From Anaerolineae bacterium (lineage in GTDB: Bacteria > Chloroflexota > Anaerolineae > B4-G1): DNA of 41,171 nt. The notes below the pieces were generated by a model. It worked only from the letters and a program-made list of their open reading frames with translations. It made no database searches and had not been told where the DNA came from. This document shows, in pieces, positions 1-7,164 of the stretch (its first letter is position 1; the number at the start of each line of letters is the position of its first letter). The stretch spans positions 1 through 41,171 of the forward strand of contig JAUWNP010000018.1 of NCBI GenBank assembly GCA_030612585.1, given 5' to 3'. Both the position numbers and the translations under genes were made by a program.

Positions 1-99
1 TGCCATTTGTCAATTCATCCTGCTTGAAAACCGGCCTAAGAAAGCACACGCGCACCGAGTTTTGATGTTCGACCCTCGGTTCTCGCCGAGAGAGCCTGC

Positions 100-128
100 T
101 TGACGCCCCCCTTGCCACATGTTACAAT
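100..128 (+). promoter_or_regulatory. Predicted sigma70-type promoter for mnmA
   Basis: TTGACG at 100-105 and TACAAT at 123-128 are separated by 17 bases, so transcription should start near 135 and give mnmA a leader of about 200 nt. Bases 1-99 hold no gene. A small inverted repeat (CTCGG...CCGAG, about 75-90) may be a weak terminator for a gene outside the window. Inferred from consensus only. Confidence 0.6.
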
Positions 129-165
129 ACATCAAGCGCACGTTGCTGCTCAGCCAGCTACAAAT

Positions 166-279
166 GGGACACGGATCAACACGGATCATACGGATAAACC
201 ACCTAGGTGGTAAACACAGATAAAGACAAAAAATCCGTGAGAATCCGTTTCATCTGCGTGTATCCGTGTGCTATTTGTG
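166..279. repeat. CGGAT-rich interspersed palindromic repeat in the mnmA leader
   Basis: The left half carries CGGAT words (ACACGGATCAACACGGATCA, then TACGGATAA) and the right half carries the complementary ATCCGT words (AATCCGTGAGAATCCGTTTC and TATCCGTGTG). They surround a perfect 14-bp palindrome, ACCACCTAGGTGGT (198-211). The layout resembles the dispersed CACGGAT/ATCCGTG repeats found in many environmental bacterial genomes. It lies between the promoter and the start codon, so it would be transcribed and could fold into a long stem. No protein is encoded here. Confidence 0.6.
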
Positions 280-339
280 CCTGTTTTAGGAAGAGCCTGA
301 GCAGTTACATCTGCGGAACGAGGAGAGTCTGCTACACCA

Positions 340-1527
340 ATGAGCCCCTCGCGAGGACGTGATGCGCAAAACATGAAACGTGATCAGAGGCCGGTAGTGA
401 TCGAGGCAATGACGCCGTATGCCAAACCTTCGCCAGGGTTCCCCTCACGGGTTCTCGTCGCCCTCAGCGGCGGTGTGGATAGTGCCGTCGCGGCCGCGCT
501 CCTGGTCGAGCAAGGGTACGATGTCGCCGGTGCGATGCTACGACTGTGGGCTGAAGGTGGGTCGGATACCGCCCGCGCCAACCGCTGCTGCACGCCCGAG
601 GCAGTGGATCGCGCCCGCCGCGTCGCCGACCGCCTCGACATTCCCTTTGACCTCATCAACACTGAAGCCATCTTCAAGTCCCAGGTAGTGGATTACTTCA
701 TCGCCGAGTACAGTGCCGGCCGCACCCCCAATCCATGCATCCCCTGCAACCGCTACATCCGCTTCGGCCTACTCCTGAACCAGGCACTGGCGTCTGAGGC
801 AACGTTCCTGGCCACGGGCCATTACGCTCGCGTGTGCCACGTCGCAGGCCATTACCAACTTCTCCGTGGGCGAGACCCACACAAGGATCAATCCTACTTC
901 CTGCACACACTGACCCAGGGACAACTGGCCCATATCCTTTTCCCCGTGGGTGAGTTGACCAAGGAAGAAGTGCGTGCCATCGCCCGCCAGCGCGGCCTGC
1001 CTGTGGCGGAACAGCCTGAAAGTCAGGACATCTGCTTTCTTGCCGCTGGCGACTACCGCCGTTTCCTGGCCCACCAGGTTCCCCACCTGTTCCGGCCCGG
1101 CCCCATCCGCGACACCTCCGGGCGCGTGTTGGGTCAGCATCAGGGATTGCCCGCCTATACCATCGGGCAGCGCAAAGGGCTGGGCATCACGCCGGCAGAA
1201 CCGCGATACGTGCTCGTGATTGAGCCCGCCGAAAACACACTCATCGTCGGGACAGCGAAGGAACTGGGCCGGGATGAATGTCTGATTGAGGGGGTGCACT
1301 ATATCAGCGAAGAAACGCCCACGGTCACCTTCCGCGCCACGGCCCAGATTCGCTATCGGGCGCGGCCAACCACCGTCACGGTAACACCGCTGCCCGACAA
1401 GAGGGCCCACGTTCGCTTTGCCTCCCCTCAGCGGGGCATCACGCCGGGCCAGTTTCTGGTGCTGTACGATGGTGAAGTGGTATTGGGGGGCGGAGACATT
1501 TGTAAGGCTCAAGAATCTATGCTATAA
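340..1527 (+). CDS. mnmA: tRNA-specific 2-thiouridylase MnmA
   Basis: MnmA makes 2-thiouridine at the wobble base of Lys, Glu and Gln tRNAs, using ATP to adenylate the base and sulfur from a persulfide relay. The N-terminal PP-loop SGGVDS is near residues 43-48. The two catalytic cysteines are visible: C133 in NPCIPCN and C232 in DICF. The length (395 aa) is slightly above normal because of an unconserved N-terminal extension of about 35 residues. Possible starts are 340 (AGGAGAG twelve bases upstream), 373 and 409; the last would give a normal-length MnmA. The family call is secure and only the start is uncertain. The last codons contain a promoter-like sequence for the next gene. Confidence 0.96.
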   Translation: MSPSRGRDAQNMKRDQRPVVIEAMTPYAKPSPGFPSRVLVALSGGVDSAVAAALLVEQGYDVAGAMLRLWAEGGSDTARANRCCTPEAVDRARRVADRLDIPFDLINTEAIFKSQVVDYFIAEYSAGRTPNPCIPCNRYIRFGLLLNQALASEATFLATGHYARVCHVAGHYQLLRGRDPHKDQSYFLHTLTQGQLAHILFPVGELTKEEVRAIARQRGLPVAEQPESQDICFLAAGDYRRFLAHQVPHLFRPGPIRDTSGRVLGQHQGLPAYTIGQRKGLGITPAEPRYVLVIEPAENTLIVGTAKELGRDECLIEGVHYISEETPTVTFRATAQIRYRARPTTVTVTPLPDKRAHVRFASPQRGITPGQFLVLYDGEVVLGGGDICKAQESML

Positions 1528-1528
1528 T
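1500..1528 (+). promoter_or_regulatory. Predicted promoter across the mnmA stop codon
   Basis: TTGTAA (1500-1505) and a perfect TATAAT (1523-1528) are 17 bases apart, and the mnmA TAA stop (1525-1527) lies inside the -10 box. Initiation would be near 1535, almost at the TTG codon at 1538, so the next message may be leaderless. Confidence 0.5.
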
Positions 1529-1537
1529 GATTTCACT

Positions 1538-2089
1538 TTGGAAGAAGCCCAAGCCCCCATTGTACCTGCAACAGAACCTCCCTCACTGGGGGCGCCCGAT
1601 ACACCGGCAGCCGTTGGACCAGCTGCGCAACCGTTCCCCGAACCGTCCCCCGCCGACCTGGGGGCGCGACGGCTGCTCATCACAGGCCTGATCGTAGCAG
1701 GACTTCTACTGCTGGGCCTGGTCGCGCTGCTGGTGTTCCTTTCGGTGGATGCCTACCAGGCCGCGTACACCGGCGCTGGCCCAAGCCCCGGGGCAGTTGT
1801 GGTGGGGTTGCTTCGGGATGCGGCTATCATATTCGTCGCGTTCGAAACGTTGCTCATCGGCATTCTGCTGATCATCCTGATGCTGCAGGTGCAGTCGCTG
1901 GTCGTGCTGCTGCGAGACGAGATCAAGCCAATGCTGGAGGCCGCCAACGAGACACTGGCGACTGTGCGCGGTACAACTCAGTTCGTCAGCCACAACGTCG
2001 TCTCGCCGGTGGTAAAGTGGTCGGGCTACCTGGCCGGGTTGCGACGCATTGTGCAAGAAATCAGCGGGTTGCGCAAGAGCGGGGAATAG
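1538..2089 (+). CDS. Two-TM membrane protein of unknown function
   Basis: I do not recognise a named family. After a Pro/Ala-rich segment there are two hydrophobic helices (LLITGLIVAGLLLLGLVALL, then a longer one containing LLIGILLIILML). An amphipathic tail follows with DEIKPMLEAANETLATVRGT, a pattern like the DUF948-type helices often found next to YtxH genes. The YtxH gene lies 69 bases downstream, so the two may act together at the membrane. There is no ATG in frame near the start. The reading frame is open upstream into mnmA, but a TATAAT box at 1523 makes TTG 1538 the most likely first codon. The start is uncertain; the coding frame from about 1600 on is convincing. Confidence 0.7.
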   Translation: MEEAQAPIVPATEPPSLGAPDTPAAVGPAAQPFPEPSPADLGARRLLITGLIVAGLLLLGLVALLVFLSVDAYQAAYTGAGPSPGAVVVGLLRDAAIIFVAFETLLIGILLIILMLQVQSLVVLLRDEIKPMLEAANETLATVRGTTQFVSHNVVSPVVKWSGYLAGLRRIVQEISGLRKSGE

Positions 2090-2131
2090 GGAAACAGAAC
2101 TGACGAGAAGGCATTGGAATCCTGTTAGTGT

Positions 2132-2146
2132 GAATGAAAATCATTC
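2132..2146 (+). promoter_or_regulatory. 15-bp palindrome next to the YtxH ribosome site
   Basis: GAATGA AAA TCATTC is a perfect 6-3-6 inverted repeat directly before the Shine-Dalgarno sequence AGGAGG (2148-2153). It is AT-rich, unlike its surroundings. It looks like a metal-regulator (Fur/DtxR-like) half-site arrangement, but nothing in the gene supports iron control. It could also be a small RNA hairpin affecting ribosome access. Confidence 0.35.
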
Positions 2147-2158
2147 GAGGAGGTAGAA

Positions 2159-2521
2159 ATGAACAACAACAACGGTAGTGAGATTGGGGCCTTTTTCGCT
2201 GGCTTCCTGGTAGGCGGGCTTGTAGGCGCAGCGGCTGCCCTCATCCTGGCCCCACAGTCCGGAGCAGAGACCCGCGAGCAGATTCAGCAGAAGAGTATCG
2301 AACTGCGGGGTAAGGCTGAAGACACGCTGGCTGAAGCCCGTGCCAAGGCCGAGGCTGTAGCCGCTGACATCAAGCGCCGCACCGAGGAACTCCAGATTCG
2401 GAGCAAGACTATCCTGGAGGAAGGCCAGAAGCAAATGGCAGAGGCAATTCAGGAAACGAAAAAAGCCGCTGCCACTGCAGTGAGCGATAAGGCAGAACCT
2501 GAGGCCGCTGAGGCCGCATAA
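2159..2521 (+). CDS. YtxH-family membrane-anchored protein
   Basis: The 120-aa protein has one N-terminal glycine-rich TM segment (GAFFAGFLVGGLVGAAAALI) followed by the LAPQSGAETR motif typical of YtxH (DUF4235/YtxH-like) proteins. The rest is a long charged Ala/Glu/Lys helix, probably a coiled coil lying along or away from the membrane. The start is clear: AGGAGG five bases before ATG. YtxH is a general-stress gene in Bacillus, with unknown biochemical function. It likely works with the two-TM protein encoded just upstream. Confidence 0.85.
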   Translation: MNNNNGSEIGAFFAGFLVGGLVGAAAALILAPQSGAETREQIQQKSIELRGKAEDTLAEARAKAEAVAADIKRRTEELQIRSKTILEEGQKQMAEAIQETKKAAATAVSDKAEPEAAEAA

Positions 2522-2605
2522 CATACCGGCCGCACTTGCAACCTGCGAACGTAAAACGTGAAGCGCAAATAGAACACGGGCTTGCAGGATCAGCGGGTTT
2601 TCAGA

Positions 2606-2678
2606 CGCCCCAGGCAGGACTCGAACCTGCAACAATCGGATTAGAAGTCCGGCGCTCTATCCATTGAGCTACTGGGGC
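2606..2678 (-). tRNA. tRNA-Arg (anticodon TCT)
   Basis: Read on the minus strand, a full cloverleaf forms. The acceptor arm GCCCCAG (2678-2672) pairs with CTGGGGC (2613-2607), with discriminator G at 2606. The anticodon stem-loop is CCGGA-CTTCTAA-TCCGA and gives TCT (reads AGA/AGG). The T-arm contains GGTTCGAGTCC. The 3' CCA is not encoded. Confidence 0.96.
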
Positions 2679-2714
2679 ATGGTGATGATATTCTAACCGA
2701 ATGATACACCCCTG

Positions 2715-3137
2715 TCAAGCGTCGGGACCGCTCAACCCCCCGTTGGCAATAAACGCCGCAAATGCCGCTATGTCGGGAAAGACACGCTCAGAGAGAGAAT
2801 GCACGACCCAGTTGTCCGCCAGCGAGGAGATAGTGTAGATGAGCACCCCACCCTGGTAGGCATTCCACATCTCGATGGCTGTGCCCATACTGGCCGATGG
2901 GACATAAGCCACCAGCACATCCACCCGACCAGCCAATTCGACCAACTCCAGCAACGTCCGTCTGGCCTGTTCTGGGCTATAACCCACGCTATCGGGATGC
3001 AGTTCGAAGGGATCCAACACCTCGACCCCAGGTATGTGACGTTGCACGATCTGAGCAACCTCGCGGCGATAGTCCTGGTCCTCGATCCCCCCAGCACTGC
3101 GAGAGCCCTGCATAATACCAGCAATGAACACACGCAC
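2715..3137 (-). CDS. Nucleoside 2-deoxyribosyltransferase-like protein
   Basis: The 140-aa protein begins MRVFIAGIMQGS, like the first strand and ligand loop of the nucleoside 2-deoxyribosyltransferase fold. A later segment, VDVLVAYVPSASMGTAIEMW, matches the conserved region (D...S.GTA.E) that carries the nucleophilic Glu in that family. Enzymes of this group exchange bases on deoxynucleosides or hydrolyse nucleotides, but many relatives are uncharacterised, so the substrate is open. The start is GTG 3137 with AGGAGG (3143-3148) five bases upstream. It lies 36 bases upstream (in its own direction) of the tRNA-Arg gene. Confidence 0.65.
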   Translation of the reverse strand: MRVFIAGIMQGSRSAGGIEDQDYRREVAQIVQRHIPGVEVLDPFELHPDSVGYSPEQARRTLLELVELAGRVDVLVAYVPSASMGTAIEMWNAYQGGVLIYTISSLADNWVVHSLSERVFPDIAAFAAFIANGGLSGPDA

Positions 3138-3245
3138 GCCAGCCTCCTCTCCAATGTCTCATAGTGAGTGAATGACAACGCCGCGACGACTGTCGCGGCG
3201 CAAGCATTGCAGTCCCAAGCACAGAGCTGATTGAATAGGCCCTGA

Positions 3246-3701
3246 CTAGCCTTTCTGTACCGGCCGGATACCCTTGTACACCCGCCGCCCTGCCAACGTG
3301 CCCAGAATCCTCTCCGGCGGACGGCCAATGATGCTGCCCAGTTCCTTGCACGCCAACGGCACATTGCCATTCGCCAGAAACACACGGAGAACCGCATCTA
3401 CCAGCGACAGGCGCTCGTTGATATAGCCGGGCTGCTTGCTACAATGAACCTGTAACACGTGCTGTAGCCCATCTACCCGCGTCACCTCACCCGTCCTCTC
3501 ATCTACCCAGTCAATCTTCTCCGTATCGAAGTGTTCGCTGAAAACAGCCCGATGCTCCGGGCAAAGGTGGGCGCGCAGTTCCACGCCGAGACTCAGCCCT
3601 TTCCGTTCCCACCATCCATAGTCAATGTGAAATGGCGTGTCAAGCGTAGGCTTGACCATCATTGGCAGTGAAGGAGGAACAGCAATAGTAATCCTATTCA
3701 T
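3246..3701 (-). CDS. Unknown protein with HTH-like C-terminus
   Basis: This 151-aa protein starts at ATG 3701, which overlaps the end of the upstream gene by eight bases, so the two are probably translationally coupled. The open frame extends further upstream but only as a shadow of that gene. No family is recognised. The middle has RAHLCPEHRAVFSEHFD and a possible metal-binding Cys/His set. The C-terminal 50 residues (LVDAVLRVFLANGNVPLACK to the end) look like a short helical, basic DNA- or RNA-binding unit. This is appearance only. Confidence 0.7.
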   Translation of the reverse strand: MNRITIAVPPSLPMMVKPTLDTPFHIDYGWWERKGLSLGVELRAHLCPEHRAVFSEHFDTEKIDWVDERTGEVTRVDGLQHVLQVHCSKQPGYINERLSLVDAVLRVFLANGNVPLACKELGSIIGRPPERILGTLAGRRVYKGIRPVQKG

Positions 3702-5301
3702 AGGCAGACCCAACTCCACCGGGACCTGTATATAAGACCCAGTAATTGTCGCCCACTGGCGCGTGCACGCCACTGGTGACCAGTTCCACCAGCAGTGGCC
3801 CGGGTGGTACGCGTTTCGCAAAGTTGACCGCGTTGCAAAGCGTAGTCGCGTGGACGGCACCCTGAGGGCTCAGTTTGGCCAGTTCGGGAAACATATTGGC
3901 AATCAACTGACTCAACGAAAGCCCCTGCTCGTGTGTATGGGCCCACACCGTATCCATCACTTCGGGGGCTTCCCCTGCCACAACGATCAACTCGTCGTGC
4001 TCACAAGCAATGAGCACCTTACGCATCTCAAAGGTCAACCGGCCATCCACTGGCGATGCAACCCATACCCATTCCCGCCTGGGGCGGCGGCTGCGCCGTC
4101 GAATTACGACTGTTCCCGGCCTCTCACCCCGTGCCAACTCCAGGTAGGCTCCTGTGGGCACATCATGCGTCCTGTACCACTCCTCCAGGCCATAGACGTA
4201 GCGCCCTTCGCCCACAACCCAACCCGGCATCTCCGCACCTGTCTCGCCATCCACGAAGGTGAAACGAATATGATGTGTACGGCCGGTCGGGAATACGTGT
4301 GCCAGTCGACTCGAAAGCGGCAGAGTGCCGGATCTCCAGTGTGGATAGGCCAGCACGATCGTTACTGGCTCAGGCACATCGGCAGGACTGTCCAGGTTCG
4401 ACCACTCGTCATCCAATTCCCGCTCCAATGCCAGCATCTCACTGGTCAGCAGCGCGGGGTTGTAGTCCAGAGGCTCATACTGTAGCCAGGGGGGAACAGA
4501 TCGCACGCCTTCAGGTTCCAGGCGACACAAGAACCAGAGCACCTCGCCCGCCGGCCCTACCTCGTCGAAACGCCCATCCTCCTGAAGTGCATAGTTCAGC
4601 GAGAAGACGCGCAACTGACTGGTAATCTCCTCCGGTAATTCCAGGTCACTCAACAGCGCGTCCGTCGGCAGCGGGCCACCTCCTGCCATGTCGAGCACAG
4701 CCTCCGCCAGGTTCAGGTGACCAATGTTCACCTCCACCAACAGATCCCGGCGGAACCACTTACCGGCCAGACGGACGAAGTCGGGCTCGGCTTCAAGACG
4801 TTCCTCCAGCGCCGCACCAACCTGTGGGCCGTACAGCGCGGCCAGTTCCTCTGAAGAATGTGGTTCGAGACCACCCACCGTATCAGCCCGCATTTCATGA
4901 TTAAGCGGATGGTCAACTACCAATTCGGACGCAAACTCACGCCGCTCGCCTTCCCCGAACTCCACTTGGATGATCTGAAACGAACCATATTCGGGGTTGT
5001 GGCCAGATCGCACACTAACAACTTCCCCTACCCGATAGCCCAGTACCGGGAAGACCACCTGCTCACCCACTTCGTAACCGCGCCTGGGCTGATATGGGGA
5101 GCCCTTGGACAGAGCGCGCTCTATGAGCGCTTCTTCCTCCTGGCAACGGTGCAAGATCAGGGCCTGACTCAATTCCTCTGCCGAGCGCGGCAACTCGTCT
5201 TCGACGAGCAATGTACTAAGGTATTGGAGATCGTCAGGAGTAACTGTGAACTCGTCTCCCCAATAAACAGGGTCTTGAGTCTTTCGCTGGATCAAAGCCA
5301 T
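3694..5301 (-). CDS. Large unknown protein with SH3-like and winged-helix-like parts
   Basis: The 535-aa protein is not recognised. Residues 75-130 (VGEQVVFPVLGYRVGEVVSV onward) look like an SH3/KOW-type barrel. Residues about 180-265 end in QEDGRFDEVGPAGEVLWFL, a pattern like HARE-HTH winged helices. The C-terminal 120 residues are mixed alpha/beta and also resemble a small helical binding domain (LIANMFPELAKLSPQGAVHA). It is followed with overlap by the 151-aa gene, so the pair is likely co-expressed. A nucleic-acid or transcription-related role is a guess. The ATG at 5301 is immediately preceded by AGGAG, unusually close, so the start is not certain. Confidence 0.75.
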   Translation of the reverse strand: MALIQRKTQDPVYWGDEFTVTPDDLQYLSTLLVEDELPRSAEELSQALILHRCQEEEALIERALSKGSPYQPRRGYEVGEQVVFPVLGYRVGEVVSVRSGHNPEYGSFQIIQVEFGEGERREFASELVVDHPLNHEMRADTVGGLEPHSSEELAALYGPQVGAALEERLEAEPDFVRLAGKWFRRDLLVEVNIGHLNLAEAVLDMAGGGPLPTDALLSDLELPEEITSQLRVFSLNYALQEDGRFDEVGPAGEVLWFLCRLEPEGVRSVPPWLQYEPLDYNPALLTSEMLALERELDDEWSNLDSPADVPEPVTIVLAYPHWRSGTLPLSSRLAHVFPTGRTHHIRFTFVDGETGAEMPGWVVGEGRYVYGLEEWYRTHDVPTGAYLELARGERPGTVVIRRRSRRPRREWVWVASPVDGRLTFEMRKVLIACEHDELIVVAGEAPEVMDTVWAHTHEQGLSLSQLIANMFPELAKLSPQGAVHATTLCNAVNFAKRVPPGPLLVELVTSGVHAPVGDNYWVLYTGPGGVGSAYE

Positions 5302-5410
5302 CTCCTAGATGCGAGTCACCTACCGGCGGGATTATACCAGGCTTGTGCCAGTTTGACAAATATGCCTACTTGAGGCAAACTATGAGACTAAAGAGACAAG
5401 GTGCAGAAGG

Positions 5411-5438
5411 CAAGATGTAGGAGGCAAGATGCAAGATG
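5411..5438 (+). repeat. Heptanucleotide tandem array at a gene start
   Basis: Seven-base units run CAAGATG TAGGAGG CAAGATG CAAGATG (5411-5438). The array itself supplies the AGGAGG ribosome site (5419-5424) and the ATG (5429) of the next gene. Confidence 0.6.
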
Positions 5439-5668
5439 AGAGATCACGCCACCCTGGGCTGACCACGGTTCACGTCACACAAGGGCTTCTGAGAGCCCAG
5501 GTCATTAAAACCAAGTTGGAAGACGCGGACATCCCCGTGCTACTCGACTACGAGAGCGCAGGGCCAGTCATTGGCATCACAGTGGACGGTCTGGGAGAGG
5601 TGCACATCCTGGTGCCAGTCAGGTACGCCGATGAGGCGCGGGCGCTCATTGAGAATGAGACCGAGTGA
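5429..5668 (+). CDS. DUF2007-like small protein
   Basis: This 79-aa protein has the DUF2007 pattern (putative signal-transducing protein): a helix that ends KTKLEDADIPVLLDYES, followed by GEVHILVPVRYADEARALIE. The family forms a small ferredoxin-like fold, often fused to or found near membrane proteins; its ligand is unknown. The first ten residues (MQDERSRHPG) are encoded within or just after a heptamer repeat and are probably not conserved. It stands alone on the plus strand between two minus-strand gene groups. A poor promoter candidate (TTGACA at 5353) lies upstream. Confidence 0.75.
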   Translation: MQDERSRHPGLTTVHVTQGLLRAQVIKTKLEDADIPVLLDYESAGPVIGITVDGLGEVHILVPVRYADEARALIENETE

Positions 5669-5669
5669 C

Positions 5670-5711
5670 CCACCAACTGCCAACAACTGACTGCTAACCA
5701 CCAATCGCCAA
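5670..5711. repeat. Heptanucleotide array in a convergent gene gap
   Basis: Six imperfect seven-base units are present: CCACCAA CTGCCAA CAACTGA CTGCTAA CCACCAA TCGCCAA. The array begins just after the stop of the DUF2007-like gene and runs over the stop and last codons of the M23 peptidase gene on the other strand. The words resemble the STRR-type heptamers described in cyanobacteria. Confidence 0.55.
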
Positions 5712-7160
5712 CTGCCCGGGCCAGGGATAGAATTCCTCCAGCCACTGCAGGCCGTTCACACTGTTACCGCCAACCCACGTCTCCCAATGCAGATGTGCGC
5801 CCGTGGACAACCCTGTGTTGCCTACTCTGCCGATCAGATCACCTGGCGCAATCTGCTGCCCTACCTGCACCTCGATGGTCGAAAGATGCCCGTAGCCCGT
5901 CAAAACGGACCAGCCGTGGTCTACCACGACGGCGTTGCCCCACAACGCCCGTGGCTCAGCCAGTACTACGGTGCCTGCGGCAGATGCGTACACCGGCGTC
6001 CCAGTTGGCGCCCGGAAGTCCACACCAGAGTGGTAATTGGTGTAAGGCCCGCCATTGTAGGAGCGATGAGAGCCGAAGTAGGCCGAAATGGACCCCGTGC
6101 ATGGACGCTGAAAGGGCACAGTCCAGAGCCGCTCCGGAGTAAAAATGTAGCGCACTGCATCAAAACGTTCACGATCGCTGGCGATGACAGCCGGATCGAG
6201 CAGGCTGGTTCGGCCAGTAGAGACATCAATCCGCTCATAGCCAAAGCGCCCGGCTTCTACCACAACCCCCGTGGTGATCATCGTGCTTCGCTCTCCGCCA
6301 TCCACGGCTGCCAACTCCAGTTCATACAGGCCCGGTTCCGTAAGCACGTGCACCCCCACCAACCCATAGTACACGTCTCCTTCCTCAGCAAAACGCACTT
6401 CCTGTCCAAATAGCCTCCCCTGGAGTGTGACCGGTTCCGTCGTGTGCACCACGATGACCATGGTTGTCCCCTGAGTCACCGGTAGTGGCTGCACCTCGAC
6501 AAAGACAAAGGGCTCAGGCAACAGGCCCGGCCCTTCGCCAGGGACCATCAGTTCCTGCCCCGGGTAGATCAGTGTCGGGTTCGCAATATGACTGACAGCC
6601 ATCAACGTCCAGGGCGAGATACCATAGCGCAGCGCGATGCGGAGCAGTGTATCGTCGGAACGCACGACGTAGAATATCCCCTCGCTGGCAGGTACATCAG
6701 ATGTTGGCACCCGGATGACCTGCCCTGCGTGGATGACATTAGGAGAGAGCAACCCATTGACCTGGGCAAGCGTCTGCCAGGTGGTATTGTAGCGCCGGGC
6801 GATAGAGGCCAGCGCGTCGCCCGCCTGAACCACGTAAGGTGCTGTCTCCTCCACGCTGACATCTACTTTGTCGCCAGGAACAACGAGCCGCTGACCGGCG
6901 TAAATCCGTCGCGGGTCAGAGATACCATTAGCGTGGGTAATGGCATCCACCGTCAGGCCGTACCGCCGGGCGATGGAGAACAGCGTCTCTCCTCGTTGCA
7001 CGATATGCACGGTCGTCTCCGGCAGCGGTCCGCCCGATTGGGGCCTTCGGCTACGCCCTTCGACGGGCCCAGGGCATCGCTCAGGCCAGGCCTGCACCGG
7101 TGCCGCCAATGTCCCAGCCAATAGCAAAGCGACCAGCACCATCACTATCTTTCGCCTCAT
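5694..7160 (-). CDS. Secreted LysM/M23 peptidoglycan endopeptidase
   Basis: The 488-aa protein has an N-terminal signal peptide (MRRKIVMVLVALLLAGTLAA). Three LysM domains follow at about 51-96, 108-152 and 163-207, then a beta-rich linker (215-305) and a C-terminal M23 domain. The zinc and catalytic residues are present: H377 and D381 (HSGVD), H425 (GYGHLS), and H456/H458 (HLH). LysM repeats bind glycan chains and M23 enzymes cut peptide cross-links, so it should act in the cell wall or envelope. It follows the DUF192 gene after four bases. The Arg/Pro-rich stretch at residues 29-46, between signal peptide and LysM1, is encoded by a REP-like palindromic element. Confidence 0.93.
   Translation of the reverse strand: MRRKIVMVLVALLLAGTLAAPVQAWPERCPGPVEGRSRRPQSGGPLPETTVHIVQRGETLFSIARRYGLTVDAITHANGISDPRRIYAGQRLVVPGDKVDVSVEETAPYVVQAGDALASIARRYNTTWQTLAQVNGLLSPNVIHAGQVIRVPTSDVPASEGIFYVVRSDDTLLRIALRYGISPWTLMAVSHIANPTLIYPGQELMVPGEGPGLLPEPFVFVEVQPLPVTQGTTMVIVVHTTEPVTLQGRLFGQEVRFAEEGDVYYGLVGVHVLTEPGLYELELAAVDGGERSTMITTGVVVEAGRFGYERIDVSTGRTSLLDPAVIASDRERFDAVRYIFTPERLWTVPFQRPCTGSISAYFGSHRSYNGGPYTNYHSGVDFRAPTGTPVYASAAGTVVLAEPRALWGNAVVVDHGWSVLTGYGHLSTIEVQVGQQIAPGDLIGRVGNTGLSTGAHLHWETWVGGNSVNGLQWLEEFYPWPGQLAIGG
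7044..7090. repeat. REP-like palindromic element inside the M23 gene
   Basis: GCCCTTCGAC GGGC CCAGGGC, with flanking CCTTCGGC and CGCTCAGGCC, matches the widespread GCCCTGAGC.TGTCGAAGGG type of bacterial palindromic repeat. Here it lies in frame between the signal peptide and the first LysM domain. Confidence 0.5.
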
Positions 7161-7164
7161 CAGA

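Noticed and set aside
2141..2635. 164-aa ORF opposite the YtxH gene
   Set aside because: It is the antisense of a well-supported gene and runs into the tRNA-Arg gene.
2606..3137. Integrated element next to tRNA-Arg
   Set aside because: No integrase gene and no repeated copy of the tRNA 3' end was seen; the neighbours look like ordinary chromosomal genes.
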